Shown: piece after piece, positions 38,685 to 48,817 of the stretch
Layout: every line of letters starts with the position of its first letter
Position numbering within the stretch: position 1 is the stretch's first letter
NCBI RefSeq assembly: GCF_016887565.1
Contig: NZ_CP069396.1
Coordinates: 4,119,001 to 4,183,000, forward strand
Direction: 5' to 3'
DNA from: Archangium violaceum
Lineage (GTDB): Bacteria > Myxococcota > Myxococcia > Myxococcales > Myxococcaceae
Length of the DNA: 64,000 bases
Notes under the pieces: generated by a model
The model's database searches: none
What the model was told of the DNA's origin: nothing
Seen by the model: only the letters and a program-made list of their open reading frames with translations
Position numbers and translations under genes: made by a program

Positions 38685-39167
38685 TCAGCGAGAGATGGAG
38701 ACGTCCGGCTCGCCCGCGCGCCACCAGCGGCGGAAGAGCTCTCCCAGGGGCCACAGCACCAGCTGCTGCTCGGGCATGGGGGTGGGGAGCGGCAGGGGAG
38801 CGGGGACGGGCACGGAGGCGCGCATGGCCCGCGCGAGCTCCACGGGGACCGGGGCCGGTCCCTGGGTGAGGACTCCGGCGCCCCAGCGCGCACCGTCGCA
38901 CAGCACGAAGGCCGCGCGGCCCCGCGCCAGCAGCGCGCCGCCGCCCGCGTGGGACGGACCGAGTGCCCGCGCCAGCCAGTCCTCCATCCGCGCCTGGGCG
39001 AGGGCCAGGGCGTCTCGGGGCTCCGCACCGGAAGCGCCGAGCGTCCACTCCGCCAGGAGGGACAGGTCACCGTCCTGGGTGAAACCGAAGGACCGGAAGA
39101 AGGTGTCGAGCGCCGCGCGGGTGTCCGGGGAGCGGGTGGGGGAGGTCGGCTTCTTCACGGTGTCCAT
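38685..39167 (-). CDS. Unknown protein encoded between opgG and opgH
   Basis: 160 residues from ATG 39167 with GGAG 8 nt upstream. The start overlaps the opgG stop by 13 nt and opgH follows 15 nt later, so it is co-translated with the glucan genes. It has an N-terminal helical region (TRAALDTFFRSFGFTQDGDLSLLAEWTLG), then LAQARMEDWLARALG and a Pro/Val-rich C-terminal part ending LGELFRRWWRAGEPDVSIS. No TM helix, signal or known motif. By context a cytoplasmic accessory or regulator of OpgH; I recognise no family. Confidence 0.75.
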   Translation of the reverse strand: MDTVKKPTSPTRSPDTRAALDTFFRSFGFTQDGDLSLLAEWTLGASGAEPRDALALAQARMEDWLARALGPSHAGGGALLARGRAAFVLCDGARWGAGVLTQGPAPVPVELARAMRASVPVPAPLPLPTPMPEQQLVLWPLGELFRRWWRAGEPDVSISR

Positions 39168-40651
39168 AGGTAACTCCATGTCTCGGTGAGGGTTGCGGAT
39201 CCGCGTCGGAGGAAGCAGCGCAGCTCGGCGGGAGCACCGGCTTGTGGCACCAGCTCGAAGGTGACCCGCCAGCCGCCGGTGACGTCGTTGCGCTGCGCGA
39301 TGGGGTGGAGCACCTGGCCCTTCGAGGCCGTGATGACCGGCTCGACCGGCCCCGCTCCCTCGGGGCCACCGCGAGAGAACTCGAGGACGAAGCGCCGGGC
39401 GCTCGCCGTGCCACCCGAGGCGATGCGCGTGGAGGTGGTGACGGCCACGGTGGGGCGCACGGGCGGCGCGTTCCCCCAGTGCAGCTTCCACGCGAGGCGC
39501 AGCTCGGCGCCGGGGGCGAAGGGCGCCTCGGGCACCCAGAAGGCCACGATGTTGTCGTGCACCTCCTGCGGCGTGGGAATCTCCACCAGCTGCACCGAGC
39601 CGCGGCCCCAGTCGCCCACCGGCTCCACCCAGACGCCGGGACGCTTGTCGTAGCGCGCCTCCAGGTCCTCGTAGTTGGGGAAGGACTGATCGCGCTGCAA
39701 CAGGCCGAAGGTGCGCAGGCCCTCCACCTGGAAGCTGGAGACACTCAGCCGGGCCGGGTTCTGCAGCGGGCGCCACAGGTGCTCGCCATTCTTCATCCAC
39801 AGGACGAGCCCGTCCGAGTCATGCACCTCGGGCCGGAAGTCGTCGTAGGTGCCCCGGTCGTTCTCCCCGAAGAGGTACATGCTGGTGAGCGGCGCCACCC
39901 CGAGCCGCTTCACCGCCTTGCGTGCGTGGAGCGTCGCCTCGACCTCCACCACCGTCCGCTCACCGGGGATGATGACGAAGCGGTAGGCGCCGGTGACGCT
40001 CGGGCTGTCCAGCAGGGCATGCACCACGACGCGGTCCGTGCCGGGGGCGGGCTTCTCCAGCCAGAACTCACGGAACGAGGGGAACTCCTCGCCCTCGGGG
40101 AGCGCCGTGTCGATGGCCAGCCCGCGGGCGGACAGCCCGTACACGTTGCCCCGGCCCAGGGCGCGGAAGTAGCTGGCGCCCAGGAAGGACACCACCTCGT
40201 CGAAGTGGTCCGGCCGGTTGAGCGGGTGGGTGAGCCGGAAGCCCGCGAAGCCGTCCACGGGCTCGGGCTTGAGCTCCTTCACCAGCGAGCCATAGGTGAA
40301 GAGGTCCGGCGAGAAGCGCACCGGCTTCGCCTCACCCCCCTCCACCTCGTGCAGGCGGATGGGCGAGGTGTAGAGGAAGCCCGGGTGGAAGAACTGGGCC
40401 TGGAAGGGCAGGCCGGCGTCGCGCCACCAGGCGCGCTCGGGGCGGTAGCGGATGTCCCGGTACTGGTCGTACGAGAGCTGCGCGTAGGCGGGCGGGAGCG
40501 TCGAGGCCGGGGCCTGGTAGGGGCGGCTGGCCAGCTCGCGGGCCCGCTCCCGTACGGTCTCGGGAGTGAAGGCCGGTTTCGCCCCGGCCACCATCGCCCA
40601 CAGTGTCCCGAGCGCACACAGCTCTCGGGCCCTTCGTACAGCCCACTTCAT
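39155..40651 (-). CDS. opgG: Periplasmic glucan biosynthesis protein OpgG
   Basis: 498 residues from ATG 40651 (GGGAG 8 nt upstream, better placed than for GTG 40660). A signal-like N-terminus (VRRARELCALGTLWAMVAGAKPA) leads to the OpgG/D beta-sandwich: LSYDQYRDIRYRPERAWWRDAGLPFQAQFFHPGFLY, LTSMYLFGENDRG, FRPEVHDSDGLVLWMKNGEHLWRPLQNP, GRGSVQLVEIPTPQEVHDNIVAFWVP. These are family hallmarks. It shapes or branches the glucan backbone in the periplasm. First gene of opgG-unknown-opgH. A near-perfect sigma-54 promoter lies 55-70 nt before the start. Confidence 0.94.
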   Translation of the reverse strand: MKWAVRRARELCALGTLWAMVAGAKPAFTPETVRERARELASRPYQAPASTLPPAYAQLSYDQYRDIRYRPERAWWRDAGLPFQAQFFHPGFLYTSPIRLHEVEGGEAKPVRFSPDLFTYGSLVKELKPEPVDGFAGFRLTHPLNRPDHFDEVVSFLGASYFRALGRGNVYGLSARGLAIDTALPEGEEFPSFREFWLEKPAPGTDRVVVHALLDSPSVTGAYRFVIIPGERTVVEVEATLHARKAVKRLGVAPLTSMYLFGENDRGTYDDFRPEVHDSDGLVLWMKNGEHLWRPLQNPARLSVSSFQVEGLRTFGLLQRDQSFPNYEDLEARYDKRPGVWVEPVGDWGRGSVQLVEIPTPQEVHDNIVAFWVPEAPFAPGAELRLAWKLHWGNAPPVRPTVAVTTSTRIASGGTASARRFVLEFSRGGPEGAGPVEPVITASKGQVLHPIAQRNDVTGGWRVTFELVPQAGAPAELRCFLRRGSATLTETWSYLWTP

Positions 40652-40705
40652 CGACTTCACTCCCGTGTCCTTTCCTGGCGGGTTCCGCCGCGGCGAAAGC
40701 CCGTC

Positions 40706-40721
40706 AGCAACCCGTGTGCCA
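40706..40721 (-). promoter_or_regulatory. Sigma-54 promoter of the opgG operon
   Basis: The minus strand reads TGGCACACGGGTTGCT, an exact match to the sigma-54 core TGGCAC-N5-TTGC(A/T) with invariant GG and GC correctly spaced. Predicted start about 40 nt before the opgG ATG. It implies control by an NtrC-type activator, for which this genus has many. Confidence 0.8.
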
Positions 40722-40993
40722 TTCAGGCGGGGCCCTTCGGAGCCCCGGAGTGTTCACGGGAGCGCACCTGCCCCGGACCCGGGTCCCCTTGCGAAGCAAA
40801 CGATTTCGCTGGGTTGGCGGGCCGCCTTCCCATGACCCCGGGAGTGGGGTGGGGCGGAGGGGTGTGGAGCATGGCAACAGCGGTGAGGCTGGAACTGTTC
40901 GCCTGGTCCACAACGCGGGTTTCCAGGGCTCCTACACCCCGAGAATGCGCTCATCGTGCGGTGGCGCGAGGGCGTGAATAGAAAGGACACCCC
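40722..40993. other. Divergent intergenic region, opgG to aldo-keto reductase
   Basis: No gene seen. It contains a 12-bp palindrome GGACCCGGGTCC (40775-40786), about 65-80 nt upstream of the sigma-54 box and thus a possible activator site. It also holds the AAAGGA RBS of the plus-strand reductase gene. No clear plus-strand promoter recognised. Confidence 0.5.
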
Positions 40994-42028
<1,035 letters not shown>

Positions 42029-42032
42029 AGCA

Positions 42033-42072
42033 GGGGAGCGCCTCCGTCATGGAGACAGCGGAGGCGCTTCCC
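42033..42072. terminator. Bidirectional terminator hairpin
   Basis: GGGGAGCGCCTCCG and CGGAGGCGCTTCCC pair in a 14-bp stem (one wobble) with a 12-nt loop. It fills the gap between the convergent aldo/keto reductase and the 140-aa hypothetical gene. No T-run. Confidence 0.7.
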
Positions 42073-42073
42073 A

Positions 42074-42496
42074 TCAGTACCGCGTGTTCTGGGCGATGGA
42101 CTTGCTCATGTCGTGCAAGGACTGGAGCATGTTCGTCACGAGGTTGCTGTTGAATCGCTGGAGCATGGCCTGCATGGCCAGCTCCTTCTGCTGAGCCGGC
42201 GGGAGCTGGTCGAAGAGCTTCGCCGTGTCCTCCCCCAGCTGGTTCGCGACCAGCGCCCGCATGTCGAAGCCTTGGGCTGGCGCCAGGGAGGTTTTCGTCC
42301 CGAGATAGGCAGGCGGGCTGCTCAAGTTCGAGGCGCCTCCCGTCGCGGTGGGAGGACCGCCGCCAGTCGGTTCGAAGCCGTTCTGACTGCCGGAGCGGAC
42401 CACCTTCCCCAGGATCTCCCCCGCCGAGCGGAGGGCCGAGGTGGCGAGATTTCCCAGTCTGATGGAAGGAAGGGAACCGGAATTTCCAACCCGCAT
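42074..42496 (-). CDS. Hypothetical protein
   Basis: 140 residues with a good RBS (GGAGG, 5 nt before ATG). Basic N-terminus, a Gly/Pro/Ser-rich linker (about 35-65), then a helical C-terminal half (MRALVANQLGEDTAKLFDQLPPAQQKELAMQAMLQRFNSNLVTNMLQSLHDM). No signal, TM helix or known domain. It is downstream of the toxin/immunity module in the same direction, 130 nt away, so it could belong to that accessory island. Confidence 0.65.
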   Translation of the reverse strand: MRVGNSGSLPSIRLGNLATSALRSAGEILGKVVRSGSQNGFEPTGGGPPTATGGASNLSSPPAYLGTKTSLAPAQGFDMRALVANQLGEDTAKLFDQLPPAQQKELAMQAMLQRFNSNLVTNMLQSLHDMSKSIAQNTRY

Positions 42497-42612
42497 GTGC
42501 CCTCCGGGGGCGGGGGATACAAAAGGAGTGCGGACACGTCTGTGTCGTCCGGGGATTATCGAAAGTACCCCCGCCGGAGTTTCCTGGGAATGTTCCTGGG
42601 AGGTTCGATTCC

Positions 42613-44109
<1,497 letters not shown>

Positions 44110-44112
44110 CAG

Positions 44113-44384
44113 GACCCCAGGAGCGCGCGGCCGGGTCATCCCTGGCGATGGCCCTTCCCACCCCGCCCGGGTTGTGGTGAGCTTCCCCCCGGTGCTCCTG
44201 GGGTCGCGTGCAGCCAGCCTTCCGTCCGCGATGTCACGTCGCGGCTGCTGACGTTACCCATTGAAGAACGACGCAGTACGAGGTCCGCCTGGCGGGCTAC
44301 CCTGACCTCGTCTGCCTCTGCCGTGCAGGTGGCGGTGGCTCCAGGAGCACTCGTTTTCTCGCGTGGCCTCTCCAGGTGCACAGC
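44113..44384 (+). ncRNA. Candidate retron msr-msd non-coding RNA
   Basis: The 270 nt before the reverse transcriptase are non-coding and rich in inverted repeats. GACCCCAGGAGC (44113-44124) is the exact complement of GCTCCTGGGGTC (44194-44205). GTGCTCCTGG (44192-44201) also pairs with CCAGGAGCAC (44341-44350), bracketing about 159 nt. Internal hairpins: GGGTCATC/GATGGCCC (44133-44154), CCGCGA/TCGCGG (44230-44248) and ACGAGGTC/GACCTCGT (about 44277-44310). Size and placement fit msr (about 75 nt) then msd (about 160 nt), as in Mx162-type retrons. The classical a1/a2 pair is not clearly resolved, so this is a prediction. Confidence 0.5.
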
Positions 44385-45812
44385 ATGAACCTCGCCAGCC
44401 TCCTCCTCGAACTCAAGCCCCTGCTGGCGGACCCCGACGCGAACTTCGATCGCATCACCGACCTGCTGGAGCGCCACCAGGGCCTGGCCGAGTACGAGGT
44501 GGCCCGTTTCTACGTGAGCCGCTCGTGGAAGGAGCCCGTCGAGAGCAGGCTGCGCAGCGTGGATCCGCGCGAGCGCTCGAAGGGGGTGCGGCAGCTCCCG
44601 CTCATGTTCTCCGGCACGGTGGCCGCCCGGCATCTCCGCTCGCGGGTGAAGGACGCGGACTCGCGTGTGGCCTCGGCGGCTCGGGCCGCGGTGCGCAAGC
44701 TGGGGCTCGCGGACGTGGCGCCACCGGATAGCCGGGTGGCGCCCTCCCGCCACCACGGCCGCAGGAGCGTGGGCGGATGGAACCCGACTGGCTGGTACTT
44801 CGGCCTCTTCCGGTACGAGACCCAGGGCTGGTCCGGGAGCATGAAGCGTCCACCGCCCACCTCGGGCGAGCTGCCCAGGTTGAGCACCCGGGCCGACGTG
44901 GCGAAGCTGGTGGGCGTGGACGAGTCCGAGCTGGACGCGCTGATGCGTCCGGGCACCGAGGCGGGTTCGGGCTACGTGGAGTTCGAGGTGCCCAAGCGCT
45001 CGGGTGGGGTACGCCGCATCTCGGCGCCGCGCCAGAAGCTCAAGGAGGTGCAGCGGGCGCTCCTCGACCAGGTGCTCGCGCGCATGACGCCGCACCCGGC
45101 CGCGCACGGCTTCATCGAGGGGCGCTCCACGGTGAGCAACGCCGGGCCGCACGTGGGCTCCACGGTGGTGCTGCGGGTGGATCTGGAGGACTTCTTCCCC
45201 ACGGTGCACTACCGCCGGGTGAAGGGCCTGTTCCAGGTGCACGGCTATGGCGAGGAGGTGGCCGGAGTGCTCGCCGGGCTGACCACGCATCGCCCGAAGC
45301 TGCCGGACGGGACGGTGGTGTGGCCGGGCGCGCTGCCGCAGGGGGCGCCCACCTCTCCGGCCATCGCCAACCTGGTGTGCCGCCGCATGGACGCGCGCCT
45401 CACCGCGCTGGCCACGAAGTTCGGCGCCACCTACACGCGCTACGCGGATGACCTGTCCTTCTCCTTCCGCGCGCCTCCCGAGCGGCTGGGCCGCTTCTTC
45501 TGGTGGATCAACGCCATCCTCCAGCAGGAGGGCTTCACCGAGAACGGTCCGAAGCGGCGGGTGATGCGCCAGGGCTCGCGCCAGCGGGTGACGGGTCTCA
45601 CGGTGAACCAGAAGGTCTCCATCCCGCGCGAGGAGCGGCGGCGCTTCAAGGCCATCCTCGCCAATTGCCGGCGGCACGGAGTGGCCTCGCAGGCGAGGGG
45701 ACGGCCGGACTTCGAACGCTGGCTCGAGGGCTACGCGGCCTACGTGCGCATGGTGCACCCGGAGCTGGGCGCGCGCTGGCAGCGAGAGGTGAAGGAGTTG
45801 CTCGGCCGATGA
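44385..45812 (+). CDS. Retron-type reverse transcriptase with HEAT-like N-terminus
   Basis: 475 residues. RT core from about 195: PKRSGGVRRISAP, NAGPH near 251 (retron NAxxH), catalytic VDLEDFFPT near 267, LPQGAPTSPAIAN near 317, catalytic YADDLSFSF near 353 and RVTGLTVN near 402 (retron VTG). These agree with myxobacterial msDNA enzymes such as Mx162. The first 165 residues are unlike Mx162: a helical region with a HEAT-type repeat (RVKDADSRVASAARAAVRKLG) and a Trp/Tyr-rich linker. It probably makes branched RNA-linked DNA from the RNA upstream. The stop overlaps the next gene (ATGA), so the partner is translationally coupled. Confidence 0.92.
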   Translation: MNLASLLLELKPLLADPDANFDRITDLLERHQGLAEYEVARFYVSRSWKEPVESRLRSVDPRERSKGVRQLPLMFSGTVAARHLRSRVKDADSRVASAARAAVRKLGLADVAPPDSRVAPSRHHGRRSVGGWNPTGWYFGLFRYETQGWSGSMKRPPPTSGELPRLSTRADVAKLVGVDESELDALMRPGTEAGSGYVEFEVPKRSGGVRRISAPRQKLKEVQRALLDQVLARMTPHPAAHGFIEGRSTVSNAGPHVGSTVVLRVDLEDFFPTVHYRRVKGLFQVHGYGEEVAGVLAGLTTHRPKLPDGTVVWPGALPQGAPTSPAIANLVCRRMDARLTALATKFGATYTRYADDLSFSFRAPPERLGRFFWWINAILQQEGFTENGPKRRVMRQGSRQRVTGLTVNQKVSIPREERRRFKAILANCRRHGVASQARGRPDFERWLEGYAAYVRMVHPELGARWQREVKELLGR

Positions 45813-46795
45813 ACCCTCTTCGCGAGCTGCTGGCCCGGGTGGCCGCCCACCCGGACGATGTGGAGACCCGTCTGGCCTGTGCGGAGGTCATCCAGGCGGA
45901 TGACGCCCCGCGCGCCGAGCTCATCCGGGCGCAGGTGGCGCTCGCCGGCCGGGGATTGGATCCAGCGCAGAGGCTCACCCTGCGCAAGCAGGTGGACGCG
46001 CTTCAGCGGCAGCACGGGAAGAAGTGGAGGTCCGGGCTGGAGGCCCTGGGCGCGTCCTTCTTCCAGCACGGCCGGGGCTTCGTCGAGGAGGTGTCCCTCT
46101 CCGAGAAGGCGCTCTCCGAGCACGGGGAGACGCTGCTCGCGCTCGAGCCCATCCACCGGTTGCGCGTCGAGGTCGAGGACGGCGAGGGGCTGGCGAAGGC
46201 GGCGGCGCGGCCGTGGTTCGAGCAGGTCCGCTGGCTGAAGCTGACGGGAGAGGGCGGGGGCGTGGACGAGGCGGTCCGTCTCCTGGCCTCGGCCGCGCAT
46301 GCCGGACGCCTGGAGGCGCTGGTGCTCCAGGACGTGGACCCGGACGGAGTGGCCGCGGTGGCCCAGAGCGTGGTGTTGACCGGCTTGCGCTCGCTCAGCC
46401 TGACGGGAAATGACGGGCCCGGAGACGAGCTCGCCGAGGCCCTCGCGGAGTCCCGTTTCCCGCTGGTGTGTCTGTACCTGTCGGCCACGGGCCTCTCCGA
46501 CGAGGGCGCCAGCACGCTGGCCCGCGCGAAGCCGCTCCAGTCCCTGGAGCTGCTCGCCCTCAACCGCAATGCGCTCACGGACGAAGGCGCCGAGGCGCTC
46601 GCGGCCAGCAAGACGCTGGTGAACCTGAAACGCCTGGAGCTGGCGAACACCGAGCTGGAGCTGGAGGGGGCACTGGCCTTCCGCTCCCCGAAGGCGCTGC
46701 CGGCGCTGCGCCACCTGGACCTGCGCGACATCGGCTTCTCCTCGAAGTCGCTCGAACCCCTCCGCAAGCGGCTGGGCAACGGGCTGAAGTTCTGA
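45809..46795 (+). CDS. TIGR02996-domain leucine-rich-repeat protein coupled to the RT
   Basis: 328 residues starting inside the RT stop (ATGA). The N-terminus (PLRELLARVAAHPDDVETRLACAEVIQ...APRAELIRAQVAL) is the TIGR02996 repeat-companion domain. Residues about 100-328 are leucine-rich repeats of the RNase-inhibitor/GALA type (LRSLSLTGND, LVCLYLSATGLSDEGASTLA, LELLALNRNALTDEGAEALA, LKRLELANTELELEGALA, LRHLDLRDIGFS). LRR folds bind proteins, so it may sense a ligand or act as the retron's effector or antitoxin partner. No catalytic motif is visible. I do not firmly recall a described retron type with this partner. Confidence 0.88.
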   Translation: MNPLRELLARVAAHPDDVETRLACAEVIQADDAPRAELIRAQVALAGRGLDPAQRLTLRKQVDALQRQHGKKWRSGLEALGASFFQHGRGFVEEVSLSEKALSEHGETLLALEPIHRLRVEVEDGEGLAKAAARPWFEQVRWLKLTGEGGGVDEAVRLLASAAHAGRLEALVLQDVDPDGVAAVAQSVVLTGLRSLSLTGNDGPGDELAEALAESRFPLVCLYLSATGLSDEGASTLARAKPLQSLELLALNRNALTDEGAEALAASKTLVNLKRLELANTELELEGALAFRSPKALPALRHLDLRDIGFSSKSLEPLRKRLGNGLKF

Positions 46796-47000
46796 GGACG
46801 TGAGGCTTGCTCGGCCGGGGGGACCCCCCTCTGGCCCGGTTCGTCGCTTTCCGGACAGACGTGGACTCCGTTCATTCCGGCCGGGCGGGCAGGGGAGCCA
46901 TGACTCTCCGCGTCGGGTCGGGAACAGGACGGCGGACGTAGTACCGACTTCCCAGCCACCCGTTCCATGAGGTAGTACCGTGGACATTACTGGAGAAGAC

Positions 47001-47423
47001 ATGTCCACCACCATCACCATCACAATGCAGGAGCGAAGGTTCTTCGAGCGCATCTACCAGGTCGTCGAGCAGGTGCCTCGGGGCAAGGTGACGACCTACG
47101 GCGATGTAGCGCTCATCGTCGGAGGGGACTGCGATGCGCGCATCGTGGGGCTCGCGATGGGCGACCTGGGGCCGCGCGCCGCCAAGGTGCCCTGGCAGCG
47201 CGTCATCAACCGCTCGGGAGGCATCAGCACCCAGGGGTACAACCAGCGGGAGCTGCTGGTGGCCGAGGGGGTCGAGTTCGACGAGAAGGGGAAGGTGCTC
47301 CTGGAGCGCTTCCGCTGGGGCGGGCCCGACAAGGAGTGGGCGGTGAAGCACGGCTTCACCCCGCTGCCGGCGCGCGCCCCGAGCAAGGAAGAAGAGGACA
47401 AGTCCCAGTTGCGCCTGTTCTGA
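47001..47423 (+). CDS. Alkyltransferase-like (ATL) DNA-binding protein
   Basis: 140 residues from ATG 47001 (GGAGAAGAC upstream). It has the MGMT C-terminal domain fold: VPRGKVTTYGDVALIVG with the base-flipping Tyr33, ARIVG with Arg47 and the active-site loop. The reactive Cys of PCHR is Trp65 (VPWQRVI), the hallmark of ATL proteins, which bind O6-alkylguanine without repairing it and recruit nucleotide excision repair. A Lys/Glu tail (SKEEEDKSQLRLF) is added. Next to no repair gene; likely monocistronic. Confidence 0.9.
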   Translation: MSTTITITMQERRFFERIYQVVEQVPRGKVTTYGDVALIVGGDCDARIVGLAMGDLGPRAAKVPWQRVINRSGGISTQGYNQRELLVAEGVEFDEKGKVLLERFRWGGPDKEWAVKHGFTPLPARAPSKEEEDKSQLRLF

Positions 47424-47455
47424 GGCCTCCAGGGGCGTCATATACTCGCGCCCTC

Positions 47456-48817
47456 ATGGAAGGCCGCCTGGTCCTCAAGAATTGTTCCATCTTCCGCGCG
47501 GACGGCCGGGGGCGCTCCGGGATGGCCATCGTCATCGAGGATGGTCTCATCCGCCGGGTCGCTCCCGACGCCGAGGTGCCCGTGCTCCCCGGGGACTGGG
47601 AAGTCTCCTGCCGCGGACGGCTGGTGCTTCCCGGTCTCGTGGACTGCCATTCCCACCTGGTGGGCGATCTGCTCTCACCGGCCTCGGGAGAGGTCCTCCT
47701 GCACCCGCCCCAGGCGCGGATGGAATACGAGCGGCGCCTGGCCGCGCGCCTCACCGCCGGGGACGTGGAGGTGCTCTCCCTGTACGCCATGGCCCGGGCC
47801 CTGCACTCGGGCGTCACCCTGGCGGTGGAGCACCTGTCCTGTCCGGGAGACGTGGCCGGCGGGCTCGAGGCCCAGGCGCGCGCGGCGGAGCGGCTCGGCC
47901 TGCGGCTGGTGTCGAGCCACGCCACCCACAGCCTCGACGGTGCCCCCCATGCCGACGCCCAGGCCGAGGCCAATGCCGACTTCGTTCGCCGCCGGGGCGC
48001 CCATCCGCTGGTGCGCGGCGCGCTCGGCTTCCACGCCTCGTGGACGAGCGGGGACTCGCTGCTGCGCAGGCTCGGCGTGCTGCGCGAGGTCTCCGGCGCG
48101 CCCGTCGTCTTCCACCTCTCCGAGGGCGACCATGACCTCGCCACCACCTGGGAGCACCACGGCCAGCGGGTGGTGCACCGGCTGGAGTCCTTCGGGCTGC
48201 TCGGGCCGCTCTCGGTGGCCGCGTACGCGCGCTCGGTGGACGACGCCGAGTCCATCCGCCTGGCCCAGTCCGGCACGTGCGTGGCGCTCGGCCCCGGGGC
48301 GGCGCTCCTCGTCGAGCCCAGTGGCCGGGCGTTGGAGACGCTGCTCGGGCGCCAGAACCTGATGGGGCTGGGCAGTGGTGGGCATGGCAACCTCTGGGAC
48401 GCGCTGGCCGCCGCGCTCGTGACGGCGGTGGGGGCGGCGCGGGGCTCGCGGCTGGTGGACCCGGACGGCGTGCTGGTGCAGCTCTTCGCGGACGGCCCGG
48501 CGGAGGTGTGCTCGCGTCTCTTCGGCGTGCCCTCCGGCGCGGTGGAGGAGGGGCGGCTGGCGGACCTGGTGGTGTTCGACTGCGTGCCGTCCATAGAGTC
48601 GGACAGCGGGCAGGCCCCGCATCTGCTGGGGCAGATCGGACGTTCCCGGGTGGCGTGGAACATCGTCCACGGGCGCGTCACCGTGCGCGAGGGGCAGTTG
48701 CTGGGCGTGGACGAGGTGGAGCTGGCGCAAGAGGCCGCCCGCGTCCTCTCCGACGTGCGGGCGCGTGCCCGAGCCTGGGAGGCCGAGACACCCGGGGGCC
48801 CGGTGAGCGGAGGATGA
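47456..48817 (+). CDS. Amidohydrolase-superfamily protein (SsnA-like)
   Basis: 453 residues from ATG 47456. Metal site VDCHSHLVGD (HxH) near residue 63, third His region near 210-225 (FHASWT, FHLSEGDHD) and a long TIM-barrel. The expected fourth ligand region reads LMGLGSGGHGN where many relatives have LGTDG, so catalysis is uncertain. The C-terminal beta-strand typical of composite domains (VAWNIVHGRVTVREGQ) is present. Closest in style to SsnA-type aminohydrolases acting on purine- or pyrimidine-like rings. The stop overlaps the next gene (ATGA). Confidence 0.85.
   Translation: MEGRLVLKNCSIFRADGRGRSGMAIVIEDGLIRRVAPDAEVPVLPGDWEVSCRGRLVLPGLVDCHSHLVGDLLSPASGEVLLHPPQARMEYERRLAARLTAGDVEVLSLYAMARALHSGVTLAVEHLSCPGDVAGGLEAQARAAERLGLRLVSSHATHSLDGAPHADAQAEANADFVRRRGAHPLVRGALGFHASWTSGDSLLRRLGVLREVSGAPVVFHLSEGDHDLATTWEHHGQRVVHRLESFGLLGPLSVAAYARSVDDAESIRLAQSGTCVALGPGAALLVEPSGRALETLLGRQNLMGLGSGGHGNLWDALAAALVTAVGAARGSRLVDPDGVLVQLFADGPAEVCSRLFGVPSGAVEEGRLADLVVFDCVPSIESDSGQAPHLLGQIGRSRVAWNIVHGRVTVREGQLLGVDEVELAQEAARVLSDVRARARAWEAETPGGPVSGG

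Noticed and set aside
46796-47000. Another gene or terminator after the LRR protein
   Set aside because: Only a weak GGGGGG-A-CCCCCC run and no frame with an RBS were seen in this 200-nt gap.
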